Assembly (NCBI GenBank): GCA_018340805.1
Contig: JACMZG010000008.1
Location: 61,255,073-61,319,072, forward strand
Length of the DNA stretch: 64,000 nt
Reading direction: 5' to 3'
Origin: Microvelia longipes
Lineage: Eukaryota > Arthropoda > Insecta > Hemiptera > Veliidae
Part shown: one piece after another, positions 22,301 through 36,689 of the stretch
Numbering within the stretch: position 1 is the stretch's first letter
Layout of the letters: each line of letters begins with the position of its first letter
Position numbers and translations under genes: made by a program
Notes under the pieces: model-generated
Told to the model about the DNA's origin: nothing
Databases searched by the model: none
The model's input: the letters and a program-made list of their open reading frames with translations, nothing else

Positions 22301-25300
22301 AGGCTAATCCGGTTTGTCTTACATAGACAATTCTACAGCCTCCAAACTTAGTGCATAAATACCACTTTGTGTAGGGAATGTAAAGTACGGAAACCAACAT
22401 TGAATCCATTCTTTCTCATTACCTTACCTATTATCTCTGATACGATACATATGAGGGCAATGAATGCCATTGTAGCACATCTTCAGTCGGTAACGCCTCC
22501 ACCACTGTATTTGTATGTTGTAACACCTGCTTTCTCTTATTATCCTGTTCAAAACATCTAATGTTTATGTTCTTATCAAATAAATAAAAGATTTAATATA
22601 TCTAAGGATGCAGTTATACTTAAGCCAAATATATAAATTTATTGATTCCATCAGTTTTAGTTATTATTGTAATTAATAATACAATAATAATAATATAATA
22701 AAACACCATAGGTTTTACTGTAAACTCACAAAATTTGACCTTGTGGAAGAACAGTTGTAAATCAGGCTATATCGCATGTGGAGTGTGTTCACCTGTAGAA
22801 CTAATATCTGCTCTATTGCTGTACTCACTGTGTACTAATAAATGCCTTTATCTTGTCATTTTCTGTGTATAGATGTGTGTGTGGATGTGAATCAAGTGAC
22901 AACTCAACAAGCTCATGAATTAAATAATTGCTCTCTTACCTATGGCATGGAAGGAAATGATTTCTTCAGTTTTCTTACTAAAGATAAGGAGGAAGCTGAT
23001 AATCTTAGAATAGCTAAAGAAATAGAAGAAGAAAAATCTATGTATTCAGTAAGTAGATAGTTTAGAATTAGGATGGTATTTTAGATTTGACTGTGAGTGG
23101 GGCTCCTAGTTGTTTCATGTCATATGAGCATGTCATGTTTAATTGCATATGAGCCTGCCTCTCAGACAATTCATGTTCGATCCTGGTAGAGTCTTCTAGG
23201 GTTTTATGGGAGATGAAAATGCTTTTACGTGCCATGCTTTGAAAAGACGTTAAGGTGGTGGTTTGGAGTCTGTGCGATTTCAGGTACTTGAAAAAAACAT
23301 CCTAACTCTAAATAAACCTGGTTTTTATGGCTCGATAGTAGCTTATATAAAATAAATACATATTTCTGGCTTATAGTTTGAAAATTTGAAATTGTAGTCT
23401 TGTTGTTGAAAACTTGCAGTGTTTAGTAAAGTTAATGGATTCTTATAGTGAAGACACAGCTCTTTAGTGGATGAGACTTAAAATTCTTGTTCTTGCACTA
23501 ATAATGTTTAGAACACTATTTTCTATCTGATGGAATTAGCAGGAAGGGCCCAACAATGTGCTTTACTTTCAAGGGGATCTATTGCCTCTCCCTAATTACT
23601 TTCACTAGATCATTGCACAAACATCAGTAAAGTCTTCCATTGCAGAAGATTGGGACAGTGTGGTTTTGTTTTTGTACGTGTTATGATAACTGCTGTAAAC
23701 ATTAACCGATCATAATGAAACTTAGTATACAAGTAGTAATAATTAGTCTTCAGAGCTGCATATTTTTTGGTTTTAGTGCAACAAATATCTTTAAAATGGC
23801 AACAAATATAAAAAAAATTGAGCCAAAAATCATGTTGCATATTATTTTAAAGATCTTGGCAGAGTAGAAAAAGAAAATATATAATATGTATAAAATAATC
23901 AAAATTATAATCAATATAAGCTGACCATTTCAACCTTCCAAGACGTTGGGTTGATACAATGCATTCCTAGTTACTTTAGTTATAACGAGATTCATGAACA
24001 TTTTTTGAGACAGGTATAAGCCTCACATGAACTTAAGTAATGGTCTAGAGAGTATAGATGCAACATTGTTAATAACATGTTTAAATGTCTACCTCTGCTA
24101 CCCTTCTTTTAGCAAATGTTTAATTTTAGGGTCGGAAATCAAGGAGAGAAAGAAGACTTTATAGGGAAAAACAGTTGGCTGGGAGAAAAATTAGCCCTCC
24201 TAGGTTAGTTACTTTTTTTATCATTTTAACAAATTTTGTTTTCTGCTGAAACTAGCTGGTCATCTGGGTCTATTTATGTATATTATCACGTGAAGTTTTA
24301 GTTCTTATAAAAAGTATAATATTACAGTGTAAATATCAATCAATGATCTTGAATGTTGGAATTGTTGGCAATGTTGCAGTAGGAACTTTTCCGACCCCAT
24401 GGACTTTGTATGAGATAGAAAAATAGGAGCAAACTTACCATGGTTCTAGAGCAATAAAAGGTGTGAAAAGCAGGTTATATAACAATGATAAGTCGAGTTT
24501 CTTTCTCATTCGGTGTTTTTTGCAATTAAAGCTACCTTTGTTGCTTTTTAAAACAATTAAAATAAAACAGTTACAAAAAGAAAAATATTATGTTTTACTA
24601 TTTGCATATGACCTTCTCAATAAGCAAAACAACCAGAACCCATTGGGAGGTAAGTTGCTTCTAAATTTATGACCTGTACAGTTACTGTAATTATTGCAGT
24701 TTGTTTTTAGCTGATATTTTGTGATGGATTCTTCCCTATTTTTCTATTCTTAATGGGGTGACTTTGCTATATGATGAATGGACTTAATGGGTCATCCCCT
24801 TTATCCAACATCCTTGGTACCACCTGGTTAATCTACCACTTTAAGTTAAATTTTTAAAGTTTAATAAAAGCAATCATATTTTTAATTATTACATGTTTCT
24901 CTCCATTTATCTTATTTGACAGTTATGCGTCTAGAAAGAGCCCAACATACAGTGACTTTAAGAAACAGCTAAGAGAGAATTCAAGATCAAAAAGTCCTTC
25001 TCCTGATAATTCAGGTCAAATTACTTATATAACAAGCTTTGGTGAAGACGAACAAGCTGCAGCAGAATCTTTGAAAACAAATTTGTAAGTTTTAAAAGTT
25101 TAATTATTCAAATTGATTTCTTCTTCTCTTTAGCTTAGATTAATACTATCTAGCTTAGATTAAAGTCTGTAGGAGCGTCACCGTCGCTGATAAGAAATTG
25201 ACAACAAAAGGGTGATCCTTTGGGGATTGATCCCTAAATTCATTATGGGGTTCTTTTTGGTTTTTCTTATTTGTGACAATTATTTCTGTAAATTTTTTAT

Positions 25301-28300
25301 CAAAGTGCTATAATTTAATTAATTTTTAAGGTGTATAAACTCAGTAGAATCACTATTTTATTGAAATCAGTTTGTCTAAACAAATAAAGAATTATTATTT
25401 TATTGAAAAATAGGGTTTTAATGGGTTGTCAGGAGTATTTAAATTGAGTAATATGAAGGTGAAAATCACAATATAGTGTTTTATTAAATTTTTTGTTAGT
25501 TAATGTTACTTTTAAATAATTTTAGTTTGCACAAACACACTAAATTACCTTTTTATTGCATTAAATTCTTTAAATTAGTTGTAACAGTTATTTCAATTAA
25601 CTGATTACAAGCTGGTTTAAACCCTAATGGTGTTTTAATTAATTAATTGTTAATCAATTTTATTTACTCACTAAAATATTTAATAACTAATTTAATTAAC
25701 TTTTTTGTAAAACGTTAGTTAAAATTATCCGTTTAGGTTTTATTATTTCTGGGTTAAATGGGACAAATCCAAATCTAAAAGAGCCTGATTCTATATTTAA
25801 AATCTTGGAATAATCAAAGTATTTTTCTATAAAGTAATGACTTTTTTAGCACTGATGGTTCTATTAACTCATTTATCACAAATTAAATAACAATAAAGAA
25901 ATTTGTATTGGCTCCCCTGCTAATCCTATGATAAAAAAATGTTTGATCACCCTTTCGTTTTCCTACCATTGGGATTGCCAACCTCACAACTATATCTTTG
26001 AATCGCGAATTGATAACAGCCAAGCTGGTTCACTGGTAGTCTTAAGTAATGCTGCCACCCTAACAATATACAATTTTCTTATGATAAAGTTGGCAATACT
26101 TCCAGTTGCTGGATTATTATGTTATATTTTTAATTAATGATCAATTATTCATTAATACTAATATAAATTGTTGTACATTATAATTATTGAAGCATTTTAC
26201 ATTTTATTAGCTGGTCTTTTATGAACTTTCTGCATTAATGGATATTTATGATATATTTATAAAATAATGCTTAGTTGTTAGGGTGGTGGCCCTACTAAAG
26301 ACCTCCAGTGAACTGTCTTTTGAGTTATCAGTAGAATTCCATTGTGTTTAAGTTTTATGCTCCTTCTATCCTAGTATTATTCTAAGCTCTTCATGTACTA
26401 TAATATAGCACACAGTTATAATCAGTTGACAGTGTGGGAAAATTTGTGTGAGGGTGCCAATGTGGCAAGTTTTGGATGTTAAACCACAACCTCAATTTCA
26501 TATCGTACCAACACATAGTGTTAGTTATATAATATTGTGGCTATAGTTTGCAAATAAAATTGAATTTTCCCAGGATATAATTAAAACCGTGTAACCTTGC
26601 AGGGCCAATAGGTAAGCAGTATGAAATAAAAACAAGATAAGACATCAAAATTGGTCATTTAATTTTTAAATTGACATTTAGGGTCAATTTAAAAATAAAT
26701 ACCCATTATAATCCAGAAAAATTTTGCATTTGGTGTCATCATGGTGCTTTTTAGTGAATTTACAAAGCAATATTGAGCTATTTCTTGTAAACTTGTTTAA
26801 CATCTCTATTACTTGCAAGCTTATTTGACATCTCTATTACTTGCAAGCTTGTGAACTTCTCTATGACTTTGTTAAGTTATGTAAACTTGTTTAATTTTAG
26901 TTTTATGAGTTTATTTCTTGATCCTACTAAGGTTACAACAAGAGGTCCTATTTTCTCTTAGATAATTAGATTTATCCCTTTACCTCACATCTTCTGAATC
27001 TGTTTCTATAGATGTTTATTGAACATAATCTTTCTTTTATGATTTCTTTTCCCTTAAATTCTGGCTAACTGGCCTTTATAATCCTCGATTTTTTGCAATG
27101 GCTGACTTCTCCCAGATGCCTACACCACCTTCAAGCTCTCTTTGTTATGTGAACAAACCACTTCAACTTCTCCAAGATTTTGGAGTTAGTTCAAGTCTAA
27201 CACCAGCCTTGTGAGTGTTTAAATTTAGCCTTCTTTTACACTATTTCGATTTTCCTTATTATTCGAACCAACCGTTGACTTAGCTCAGTTTTTCTCTCTT
27301 AAGTGCAGTGCTTAATTAGAGTAATTAACCAAACCTTCCGTGCCGTTGCTGCCACCCGGTTTAGTGTCGGTTACCGTATTGTGCTGTTACAACTGTTATA
27401 CAGCGTTACCAATCTTTAGTGCTTGTTTGTGCACACAGGATTTACCTCACCATACTACCACATTCTACCATCATTCTACAACCAGGCCAGATTTCACCTC
27501 TTATATTTTAATAACTATTGGATCCCTTTAACCAATTACTTTGCCATTGCCATCATTATTAGTAGATTCTATGCCATTACATCTGTTTTAATCTATTATT
27601 ATATTATAAAGGACATCAACCTAGTTATAATTATTTTATTTTTTTGTAATGCTAAATCTGATTTGTCTTATTTTTAAGGGTAAAATATTATATGTTTAAA
27701 ACCTAGCCTCCTGTTTGTCGTATTTAATTTTATCCAGTTTATTTTATTTTATTTTAATATACAGTCTCTTACCACCAACATATTTTTGGTCCGTTCGAGC
27801 CAAGGGATATTTTTAATTATGTTAATTGTCTTGTATAACCACATTATAGATCCCAAGTCCTTTGTTTAGTTCATGTGGTTTACTAAGATTTTAATTTTAA
27901 TGATTTTTATATCCAAAATATATTTACCCAGCTTAAATAAGTCAGATTATTTTGTATTTTTATGTGTAATTTGTTGTTTTTAAATTTTTTAAAGACAATT
28001 ATATGTGTTCTAGTCTTCTTATAGAAACAGATTCCTTTTTCATTTGTTTGCCTAAATTGGCTTTGCCATTTTAATTTTTACATTTTCTTGTCAATTTATA
28101 TTTAGTATTTCAAGTAAAGTTTTGCTTTAGTTTCCCTATCTGTTTCAAGTTCCTATTTATTGTTATTTTATTTTTTATCCATTGCTATTGCAATTTTTCC
28201 ATCCAGTGTAATTACAACTTTCCTACCCATTGTAATTACAACTTTCTTACCCATTGTAATTACAACTTTCCTACCTATTGTAATTGCAATTGCCTATTTA

Positions 28301-31300
28301 TTGTAATTGACATTGTCCTATACATTGCTATTGTAATTTTTCCATCCATTTACATTTTAGCCTACCAATCCATGTTTTGTTGTAAGTTTCTAACCTATTT
28401 TTATTGTCATTTATCAAACCTATTTTTATTGTAGTGATCCCAGCTATTTTTATTGTAATTTCCTAACCCATTTTTATTGTATTTTCCGATCCATTTTCAT
28501 GAATTATTTCCAATTTATTAAGTTTTACTTTTTCCAAATCCATTATTATTCTAACTTTCCAATCTCCTTTGTTTTAAAATTCCAATTAGTATTTTATTTA
28601 CTAATTTCTTACTCCTATTGTTTTTTTTAATTTCCTTATCCGTTCTTATTTTTAATTTGCCTATTTATATAATTTTATTTTATTGCCTTATGTTGATATA
28701 ATTTCCCCATATATTTTTCATTTGAACTTGCCTATTTATCCCTTTTGATTGCAAGTTACAAATCCATTTTTACTTTACCTATTCATAATTTTTATTTATA
28801 TTTTCCTATCCAGTTTTATTTCGATTTGCCTTCATAATGAGCATAAAAGAGTCCAATTTAGGTTTTGAAATCCCTTCCCTTTATCTAGGTAACCCACAAG
28901 AAAACCTACCTCCTAATTTACTCCTTAATCCTCATTATATTTCTTTGAGTTTAAACAAACAAAGTTCTTTTGTTGATATAACGTCCAAAATACGAATAGG
29001 TAGAGCCCAGCTTAAAATTTTAAATGGGATGTGAACCAAATGTATGACATGGGTAAACGTGTCGTAAGGATGGTGATAAACTGTTTCCAATGAATTTAAA
29101 GGATGTTGGTCAGTTTAAATATGCTCCAAAAAGAGTATTTGTATCTTTTCCTTGCCACCCAGTCCAGTGCTATCCTAGCACATCGAGAGGATCTATTTCC
29201 TTTAGACGAAGACACCCAGAACCTATGCCAATTTAATACCAAGTTTTTTGATATTACCCAGTTCGAGTTAAAACTCAAGTCTACTATGTCTTCGCCTGTA
29301 CCCTCTCCTCTTCCAAGTCCTTCCTTTATAGACCAAGCCTATTGTGACCAGATGTTTGATCCCAACACCCGAGCTAATAGATCCAACCACCATATTTTGA
29401 TGTGCCTGTGTTTAAAGGTGATATATCCGAATGGCCTAAATTTAAAACAAGTGTTTAAATCCATTGTCCATGATAATCTAGTGTCCCTATTTCCGAAAAA
29501 TTCTATTGTTTGTCTACCAATTAAAAGGTGAACCTTCAGCCTTAATTTCTCCTATGCCTTAGAAGAATCTACGTATAGTGAAGGGATGCTTTACTTAAAC
29601 TATGACCAAGAGCATTAGCCAAACCCCAATTGACAAATCTTCTCCCAGTAAATTTGTAAGCTTACTTCATCTAATATTGAACCAGGGTCAACTAATAAGC
29701 TAAATAGCCTTAAGCCTAACAAGTCTAATTATCCTTTTACAGTTGAACCCGCTCCTTATAGTTGTAAGTCACTTAATGCTAAGCAAATCCCTGCTTATGC
29801 TAATAAGTTTGACACCTTGCTGTTGCAAATCGAGGTCACTTACTTTACCTATGTCCTAAATTCAAGAGCTACCTATTAAAGATCGTAGGAGTTTTGTTAA
29901 AGGCCAAAAATCTGTTTTTGTTGTTTCCGATCTCATAGAGTTTCACATTGTACTTCCCTTAAGCGCTGTATGGTTAATGAATGTGGATTAAAGCACCACA
30001 GTCTTCTCCATATACATTACTCCAAACAAACTCTCCCTCCTATGCAATCCAATGGCAATCATCCTCCTAACCTAAAGCCTACTGTCGCACATGCTATTGA
30101 ACCTCCTAATACTTTATCCAATCCTTTTGTTGTTAATAACTATGATCGTTTTACACAAGTCCCTTTTAGCACTGTTAATGTATTTACCAATGATATATGG
30201 TATAATGTACAACCGATGATACTGTTAATGATGATAATGATGATGATAATGATGATAATGATAATAATGATGATACTGTTACCGATGATAATGTACAACC
30301 GAATGATACTGGTGATTGATAACTGTGCCCATTTTTCCTTAATTTCCGCTAATTGTGCTAAACACTTTGGTGTATCCTCCCAAGTTTCTTTTCAAGGATC
30401 TGGTTTAACGCCACTTCCTAAGGTCCGAGAAAAATTAAGCTGCACTATTGTTTTAAGAATTGATCCTAGTAAAAGATTAGAAGCAATTTTATTACCTGTT
30501 CTTGATATCTTTGGTAGTAATATGCCAACTGCTCCACTCAATCCTATTTCAACTAGCAATCTCGCTAATCTTAATTTTTGTAATCCTGGCCCAATAGATT
30601 TTCTTCTTGGTGGAGATTTTTACCTTAAAATCCTATGTACCGACCCTCTTCCTAAAGGTGAAAATGGTTTTAGTGCTATTTCTACTGTTTTTGGTAAATT
30701 CCTAATAAGCCCTATCCAATTCAGCCAAGAAAATGATTGTATTATTAGTTTAATATTCTCTCCATCATGTGAATCCATGTTTATTCCTAATCAAACACCG
30801 GAGGAAACGTTACCTAATCCGATACCTTCCAAAGAAAACCCTGATCAAAATGTTGTTCCACATAATGGTCAGTGTTCCAATGTGATTTCTCAAGTTCCAA
30901 TTCTAACCAAGGATATTTTTCCTAATCTTAATATGACTAGGTTTGTTCCGAAGTCACTTCCATCTTATTACTCTAATATAAAGCCGTCCAATAAAGTTTC
31001 CATTCCTTCCTCAATTTCAAATGTTTCCACAATTGATCTACCTGAAAGTATAATTTATGAATCCTCTTTGCCTAACTATTCCTCTGAAAAATTTCCTCCT
31101 CCACACAAAGATGAATCTGCCATACTTCCCAAACTTAAGGTTAAGTTTTTATTTGATTGTTTCCAGGCTAAGAAATACTTTCTTATGCTGAATCGTCTCT
31201 ATGTTTGGATTTGCCTTATTATTCCCCCTCTTATGTCTTTGAAGTCGAATACTGTAAAACCTTGTTTTATGAAGATAACTTTAATAATAATACTCCAGTC

Positions 31301-34300
31301 CCTATTTTAATACCTTCTGCAGATGAGAATGAGATGTTTTCTTATTGCCATTTATTCTCAACTACAATGTTTACTTATACTAATCATAACTATTCCAATT
31401 TTCTATTCTCCTGTTCTATTGGTATCTCCTTCCACTCCAACCTGGAGTTGTTAACTCCCTTTGTAAAGATTTTATTTTTTGATATTTGTACGGTCTTAAT
31501 GAGGTTACCAAACTTCTCACATTCTAGCCAAGTTTATAAGCCAACTGTCCTCAGCCAACTTTATTTCAATTATAACTTTATTCAACTTAATAGTTATTAG
31601 GATACTCAATATTTAACTAGCCATTTTGAAAAGGTAACCTTCTATGTATATTGAAGTGTTCGTTGATCTTTCCAATGTTAAACTGACCTCATCAAATGAT
31701 GAATTCATCTTATCCGTCTTTCAGCCCAAACTCATGCTGGCACCTTCCATTTCTCAATGTCTTCTACACTTTCCACTATTTTCTTATGTTAATGTTAACC
31801 CCATTAGTTCCAACTGTTAGATCACCTTGTTTTCTCTAGCCCTTCCTTATGTTTCTTAATTCTTAAATACCATCAATGTTATCCTTCCTTATAGTTATCT
31901 GTTGTTTCAGATCCTTTGTGATTTCCAAACCTGCTTCCAGGGCTATGTCTGCAGGAAACCCTTTTCTTCTTTCCAAGTGTTTTGTTTTCTTATGCTGTAT
32001 GTTTCCTAGTTGTCCTTTTGCTCAATTTCCCTAGGTATTCTCAGGGTGGCGGACATTCCAATACCCTGGTTGATCCTAACTTAGTTCATCTATCCATTCC
32101 TATTGATATCAATGTTTTCCAAGTCAATAAACCATCCAGGTTTTCCCACATGTATTCCTAAGCTGCCCTTCCTCCTCATAGTTATATGTTAGATAGTTTG
32201 GAGCCAAAATGGATCCACTCACCTGTCCATGGGCCCAACTTGGGGCCATCAAAATTGTTCCTCCACCTCTTATAAAGCGATACCGCTTTAGGTGGGCGGA
32301 ATGTTAAGTTATGTAACTTGTTTAATTTAGTTTTATGAGTTTATTTCTTGATCCTACTAAGGTTACAACAAGAGGTCCTATTTCTCTTAGATAATTAGAT
32401 ATCCTTTATCACATCTTCTGAATCTGTTTCTATAGATGTTTATTGAACATAATCTTTCTTTTAGATTTCTTTTCCTTAATTCTGGCTAACTGAGCCTTTA
32501 TAATCCTCGATTTTTGCAAATGGCTTGACTTCCTCCCAAGATCGCTACCACCACACTTTCAAGCTCTTTTGTTTGTTATGGAACACCCTTCAACTTCTCC
32601 AGATTTTGGAGTTAGTTCAATCTAACACCAGCCTTGTGAAGTGTTTAAAAGAAGCCTCTTACACTATTTGATTTCCTTATACTTCGAACCAACCGTTAGA
32701 CTCAGCTCAAAGTTTTGCTCCTCTTTAAGTGCAGTGCTTAATTAGAGTAATTAACCAAACCTTCCGTCCGTTGCTGCCACCCCGGTTTAAGTGTCGTTAC
32801 CGTATTGTGCTGTTACAACTGTTAAACCAGCGTTACCGAATCTTTAGTGCTTGTTTTGCAACAAGGTTTACCTCAACCACTACCACCATTCTCATCATTC
32901 TACAACCAGGCCAGATTCACCTCTTATATTTTAATAACTATTGGATCCTTTAACAATTACTTTGCCTTGCCATCATTATTAGTAAGATTCTTGCCATTAC
33001 ATCTGTTTTTAATCTATTATTATATTATAAAAGGACACGCTCACCTAGTTATAATTATTTTTATATTTTTGTAATGCTAAATCTGATTTGTCTTATTTTT
33101 AAGGGTAATATTATATGTTTAAAACTAGCCTCCTTGTTTGTCGTATTTATTTATCCAGTTTATTTTATTTTATTTTAATATACAGTCCTCTTACCACCAA
33201 CAACTTGTAAGCTTGTTTAACTTCTCTATTACTTGCAAGCTTGGTTAACTTTTCTATTACTTGCAAGCTTGGTTAACTTCTCTATTACTTGCAATTTCTC
33301 TACTTGGTTAACTCTTTTACCTCAACTAATTTTTTTGGAAAAAATGAATTGGAGGAAACTAGGAAGGTTAAATTGTTGTCCTTTTACTTGTCCCCATTTA
33401 TACTGTATGAATATAGGAAAAGTATTGTGTTAGCAAATGAAATGCGTAACCAGGATGTCACCAGAATTATCTGTTTCTAGTGTGTAAGATCTCCTGAGTG
33501 GTATTCACAAAGTTTTCTGTCTGTATGTGTCTGTTATCATCATATATCCTCATGTATTTGTGATCAAGAGCTAAAACTTAGTACGATAATCAATCTTTAG
33601 ATCTAGTTTTGCTATCCGAAAAATAATTTTCATATGACATCATTAACTGTAAATAATGACTCAGCAAAAATATTGAAAATTTGTTTCTATTGATTTGAGA
33701 TTTGGCACGAATCCATATGTATGACCAACATATTTGATAAGTTTCATCTCATTATCAGCATTAGTTAAATTTTTATCCTATGACTTGTATACGTTTTTTT
33801 TTTAAAAGAAAAATAATCGAATTTGGTACCAGCAGGTAGTACAAGTGTATTATTTTACTTAAGTATAAATATACTTAGTTTCATTTTAATACGGCTAGTA
33901 TATCTACGGGTTTTGTTGGGTCATAAAAGTTAAGCAGCATCAAGCTAGGTCAGTGTCAGGATGGGGGACTGCTGGGAATAAAATTAATGTATTTACTATC
34001 TAAGGACGAGCAAAGTGAGTCTGAAGACTTGTTGCAGTATAAATTTGGCAACCTATATATTCTGAGTATGAGTGAAGCAGTTTGAAGTAGAGAGGATGAG
34101 CGAATCAGTTTGAAGTAGGGAGGATGAGCGTATCAGGTTTGAGTGGGAGGATGCGCACAGTTGAAGTAGGGAGGATGAGCGAATCAGTTTGAAGTAGGAG
34201 GAGAGCGATCAGTTTGGGGAGGAATGAGGAATCAGTTTGAAGTAGGGAGGATGAGCGAATCAGTTTGAAGTAGGGAGGATGAGCGAATCAGTTTGAAGTA

Positions 34301-36658
34301 GGGAGGATGAGCCAATCAGTTTGAAGTAGGGAGAATGAGCGTAGTTAATCCAATGTTGTGAGAAAAAGTTCCGAAGTACCATGTACCCTATTTTTTTTTT
34401 CAAATGCTATTTTAGTGTTATATTTTATTTAATAAGAGCATCCTATGAATGTTTTTATGTGTTCAAACATGTCTTGAAACTCTGTATTTCTTTAATAAGA
34501 GGCAATTCCTATGTCTAGTATTCTGGGGGTTTTTTTAATTAAAATCCGGAGGAAATAATTTCCTAGGTACTTAGACCTCGTATGGGGGTCCATTGTACCT
34601 GATTCTGGGGGTTTAATTGATATTAAAGACTTTCAAGAGTTTATATTTATTTATGAAAGAAAAAGGGGGGTCTATTTTTAATAACCTATGATAAAAAGTT
34701 AATCTATGGTTTTATTACTGTTCATTTTTTAGATTGTCTCCTAGAAAAAATGAAATAAAGAAGAATAGATATGGTGATGTTGTATCTGTTTCAAAATCTT
34801 CTCATAAAAAAGCTAGTTATTCTAGATCTCCTGATCTTAGTGATAAGATTAGACCTCCTGGTAAAAGAGCTGTAGCCCGTAGGAGTCATTCCAGGTCAAG
34901 ATCTTCTGACCATAAAAGAGATAGATCATTATCTTTTGATCGAATGAGTTCTAGATCGAGATCATTTGATAGAAAGAGTAGATCAAGATCTTTAGATCGA
35001 AGGAAGAATTCTAGGTCAAAGTCTTCAGATCGAAGAAGGAATTCTAGATCTAGATCCTTTGATAGAAGAAGAAAATCTAGATCAAGATCGCATGATAAGA
35101 GACCCATTTCAAGATCACCTATGAGGTACAAGAGACAATCACCTCTCAAGAGATTTAAATCGCGTTCTCCCGTTAGATATAGAAGGAGATCTCGGTCATC
35201 AGATCGTTATGATAGAACCCATCGATTCGATCAACAAGACGGCTCTCCTAGAGATAAATCCTCTTCAAGGGAAACATATAGCAGAGATAGATATTCTCCG
35301 TCTTATGTGAGTTCATCAAGAAGAACTCCAACCCCCCCTCCGGCACCTATCTATTCTTCAAATGCCAGATTAATATCAACTAGCAGCAGGCAGACTTCGA
35401 GGTAAGTTAATAGTTGGTATCGCAACCGTAATTGGTGCCTGATGTCACAATAATAGTTTGTGATCCCAGGTAGCAAGCAAAATTGATATTAGCTTACTAG
35501 TTTTTAGTGTTTTAGTTTTAAGCTGAAGTTGGGGGCTTTACACTTCTTTAGCTCCCAACTGAGTGATAGCTTATTAGGACATTTTAAAAATATTTATTCT
35601 TGGTGGCAAACTTATAAAACCTATTAAAAGACTCTTTTTAAGAGCTACTCATTAGATTCCTGTAGTAAGGAATAAGGCTAAAAATAAAAAGTTCATTAAT
35701 GAAGTAAAAATCAAATTCTTTATTCCACCAATAATTAAAGAAAAATATATTTACAAGTTTTTTCAGACATATATATTTTTGGTATCAGAAAGCCTTATGG
35801 AATAGATCATCTGAACAACCTTATAAGCGTCATTCCCATTATGAAAATTTGCTAAAAATGTTATCATTTTAAAGTTTGTACAAAATATTTTTTTTAATAA
35901 AAAGTTAATGTAAGCATGTTATTTTATTACTGGCCTTAATTTTTTTCTTTAAAATTATTTAAAATGTCATTTAAAATCTGTTATATCTATGTTACAGTGC
36001 TTCTAAAAATGACTCAAATTCTTCACATCCTGGCCAGCAGTCTTCTGCTCCAAAGTCAAGGTAATATTGATTTATATTTTTTTTTAATTTCATGCAATCA
36101 TTAGTATATTATATGGGAGAAGGGTATTTTGATCAGTTGTCATGTTTATTTTACTTTGTTTTCTTGCAAAGCTTCAAAGAAAATAAAACCTTATAGTTCA
36201 TTTTCATCATGAAAATGACCCTTATGAGGTTGTTCAGATGGAAGTTGAGGGGGGGGGAGTGGCTTTTTTGACACCAAAAATATGTGTACATAAAAGATGT
36301 TTATGTGTGTAAGAGATTCTACCGTTGCATATGGCAAATTATAACTCTCAATGGCTGTCTCAGATTGAAATGAATCTTAGCATATATTGAGACGTTAGGA
36401 GGTTACAAGGCCTATATTTTGTAAAAAAATCATGACTTCATTGATCCTGTTATGACATTGTAAAAATAAATTGAAACTTAATTGGCTTTAAAGCAAGGTG
36501 TCATGTATGCAGGTAGGTGGTAGTTGATAAAGGTTTCAGCTAAATCGGACCATCACAAGTGGCACAAACCAAAATTATTATATATATATAATATATATAT
36601 ATAATATATATATTAAATATATATATATATATATATTATATATATAATATATATAATT

Positions 36659-36689
<31 letters not shown>

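Larger units (their letters stand above)
26866..33206 (+). mobile_element. BEL/Pao-type LTR retrotransposon, internally deleted
   Basis: Two direct repeats, 26870-27780 (911 bp) and 32302-33202 (901 bp), begin TGTTAAG and end CAACA. They are flanked by ACTT at 26866-26869 and 33203-33206, a 4-bp target duplication. A candidate primer-binding site starts TGGTCCGTTCGAG at 27787. A purine-rich tract GGTGGGCGGAA (32291-32301) precedes the 3' LTR. The interior has gag remnants and a DUF1758/aspartic-protease region. The 1 kb left before the 3' LTR cannot hold reverse transcriptase, RNase H and integrase, so the element is non-autonomous. It lies in CLASRP intron 7, sense orientation. Confidence 0.85.

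Noticed and set aside
22842..22872. An upstream in-frame ATG for CLASRP exon 5
   Set aside because: The segment before the AG at 22871-22872 is intron; phase and conservation place the exon start at 22873.
34886..35149. Antisense Leu/Asp-rich frame across CLASRP exon 8
   Set aside because: Shadow of the Arg-Ser repeats on the coding strand.
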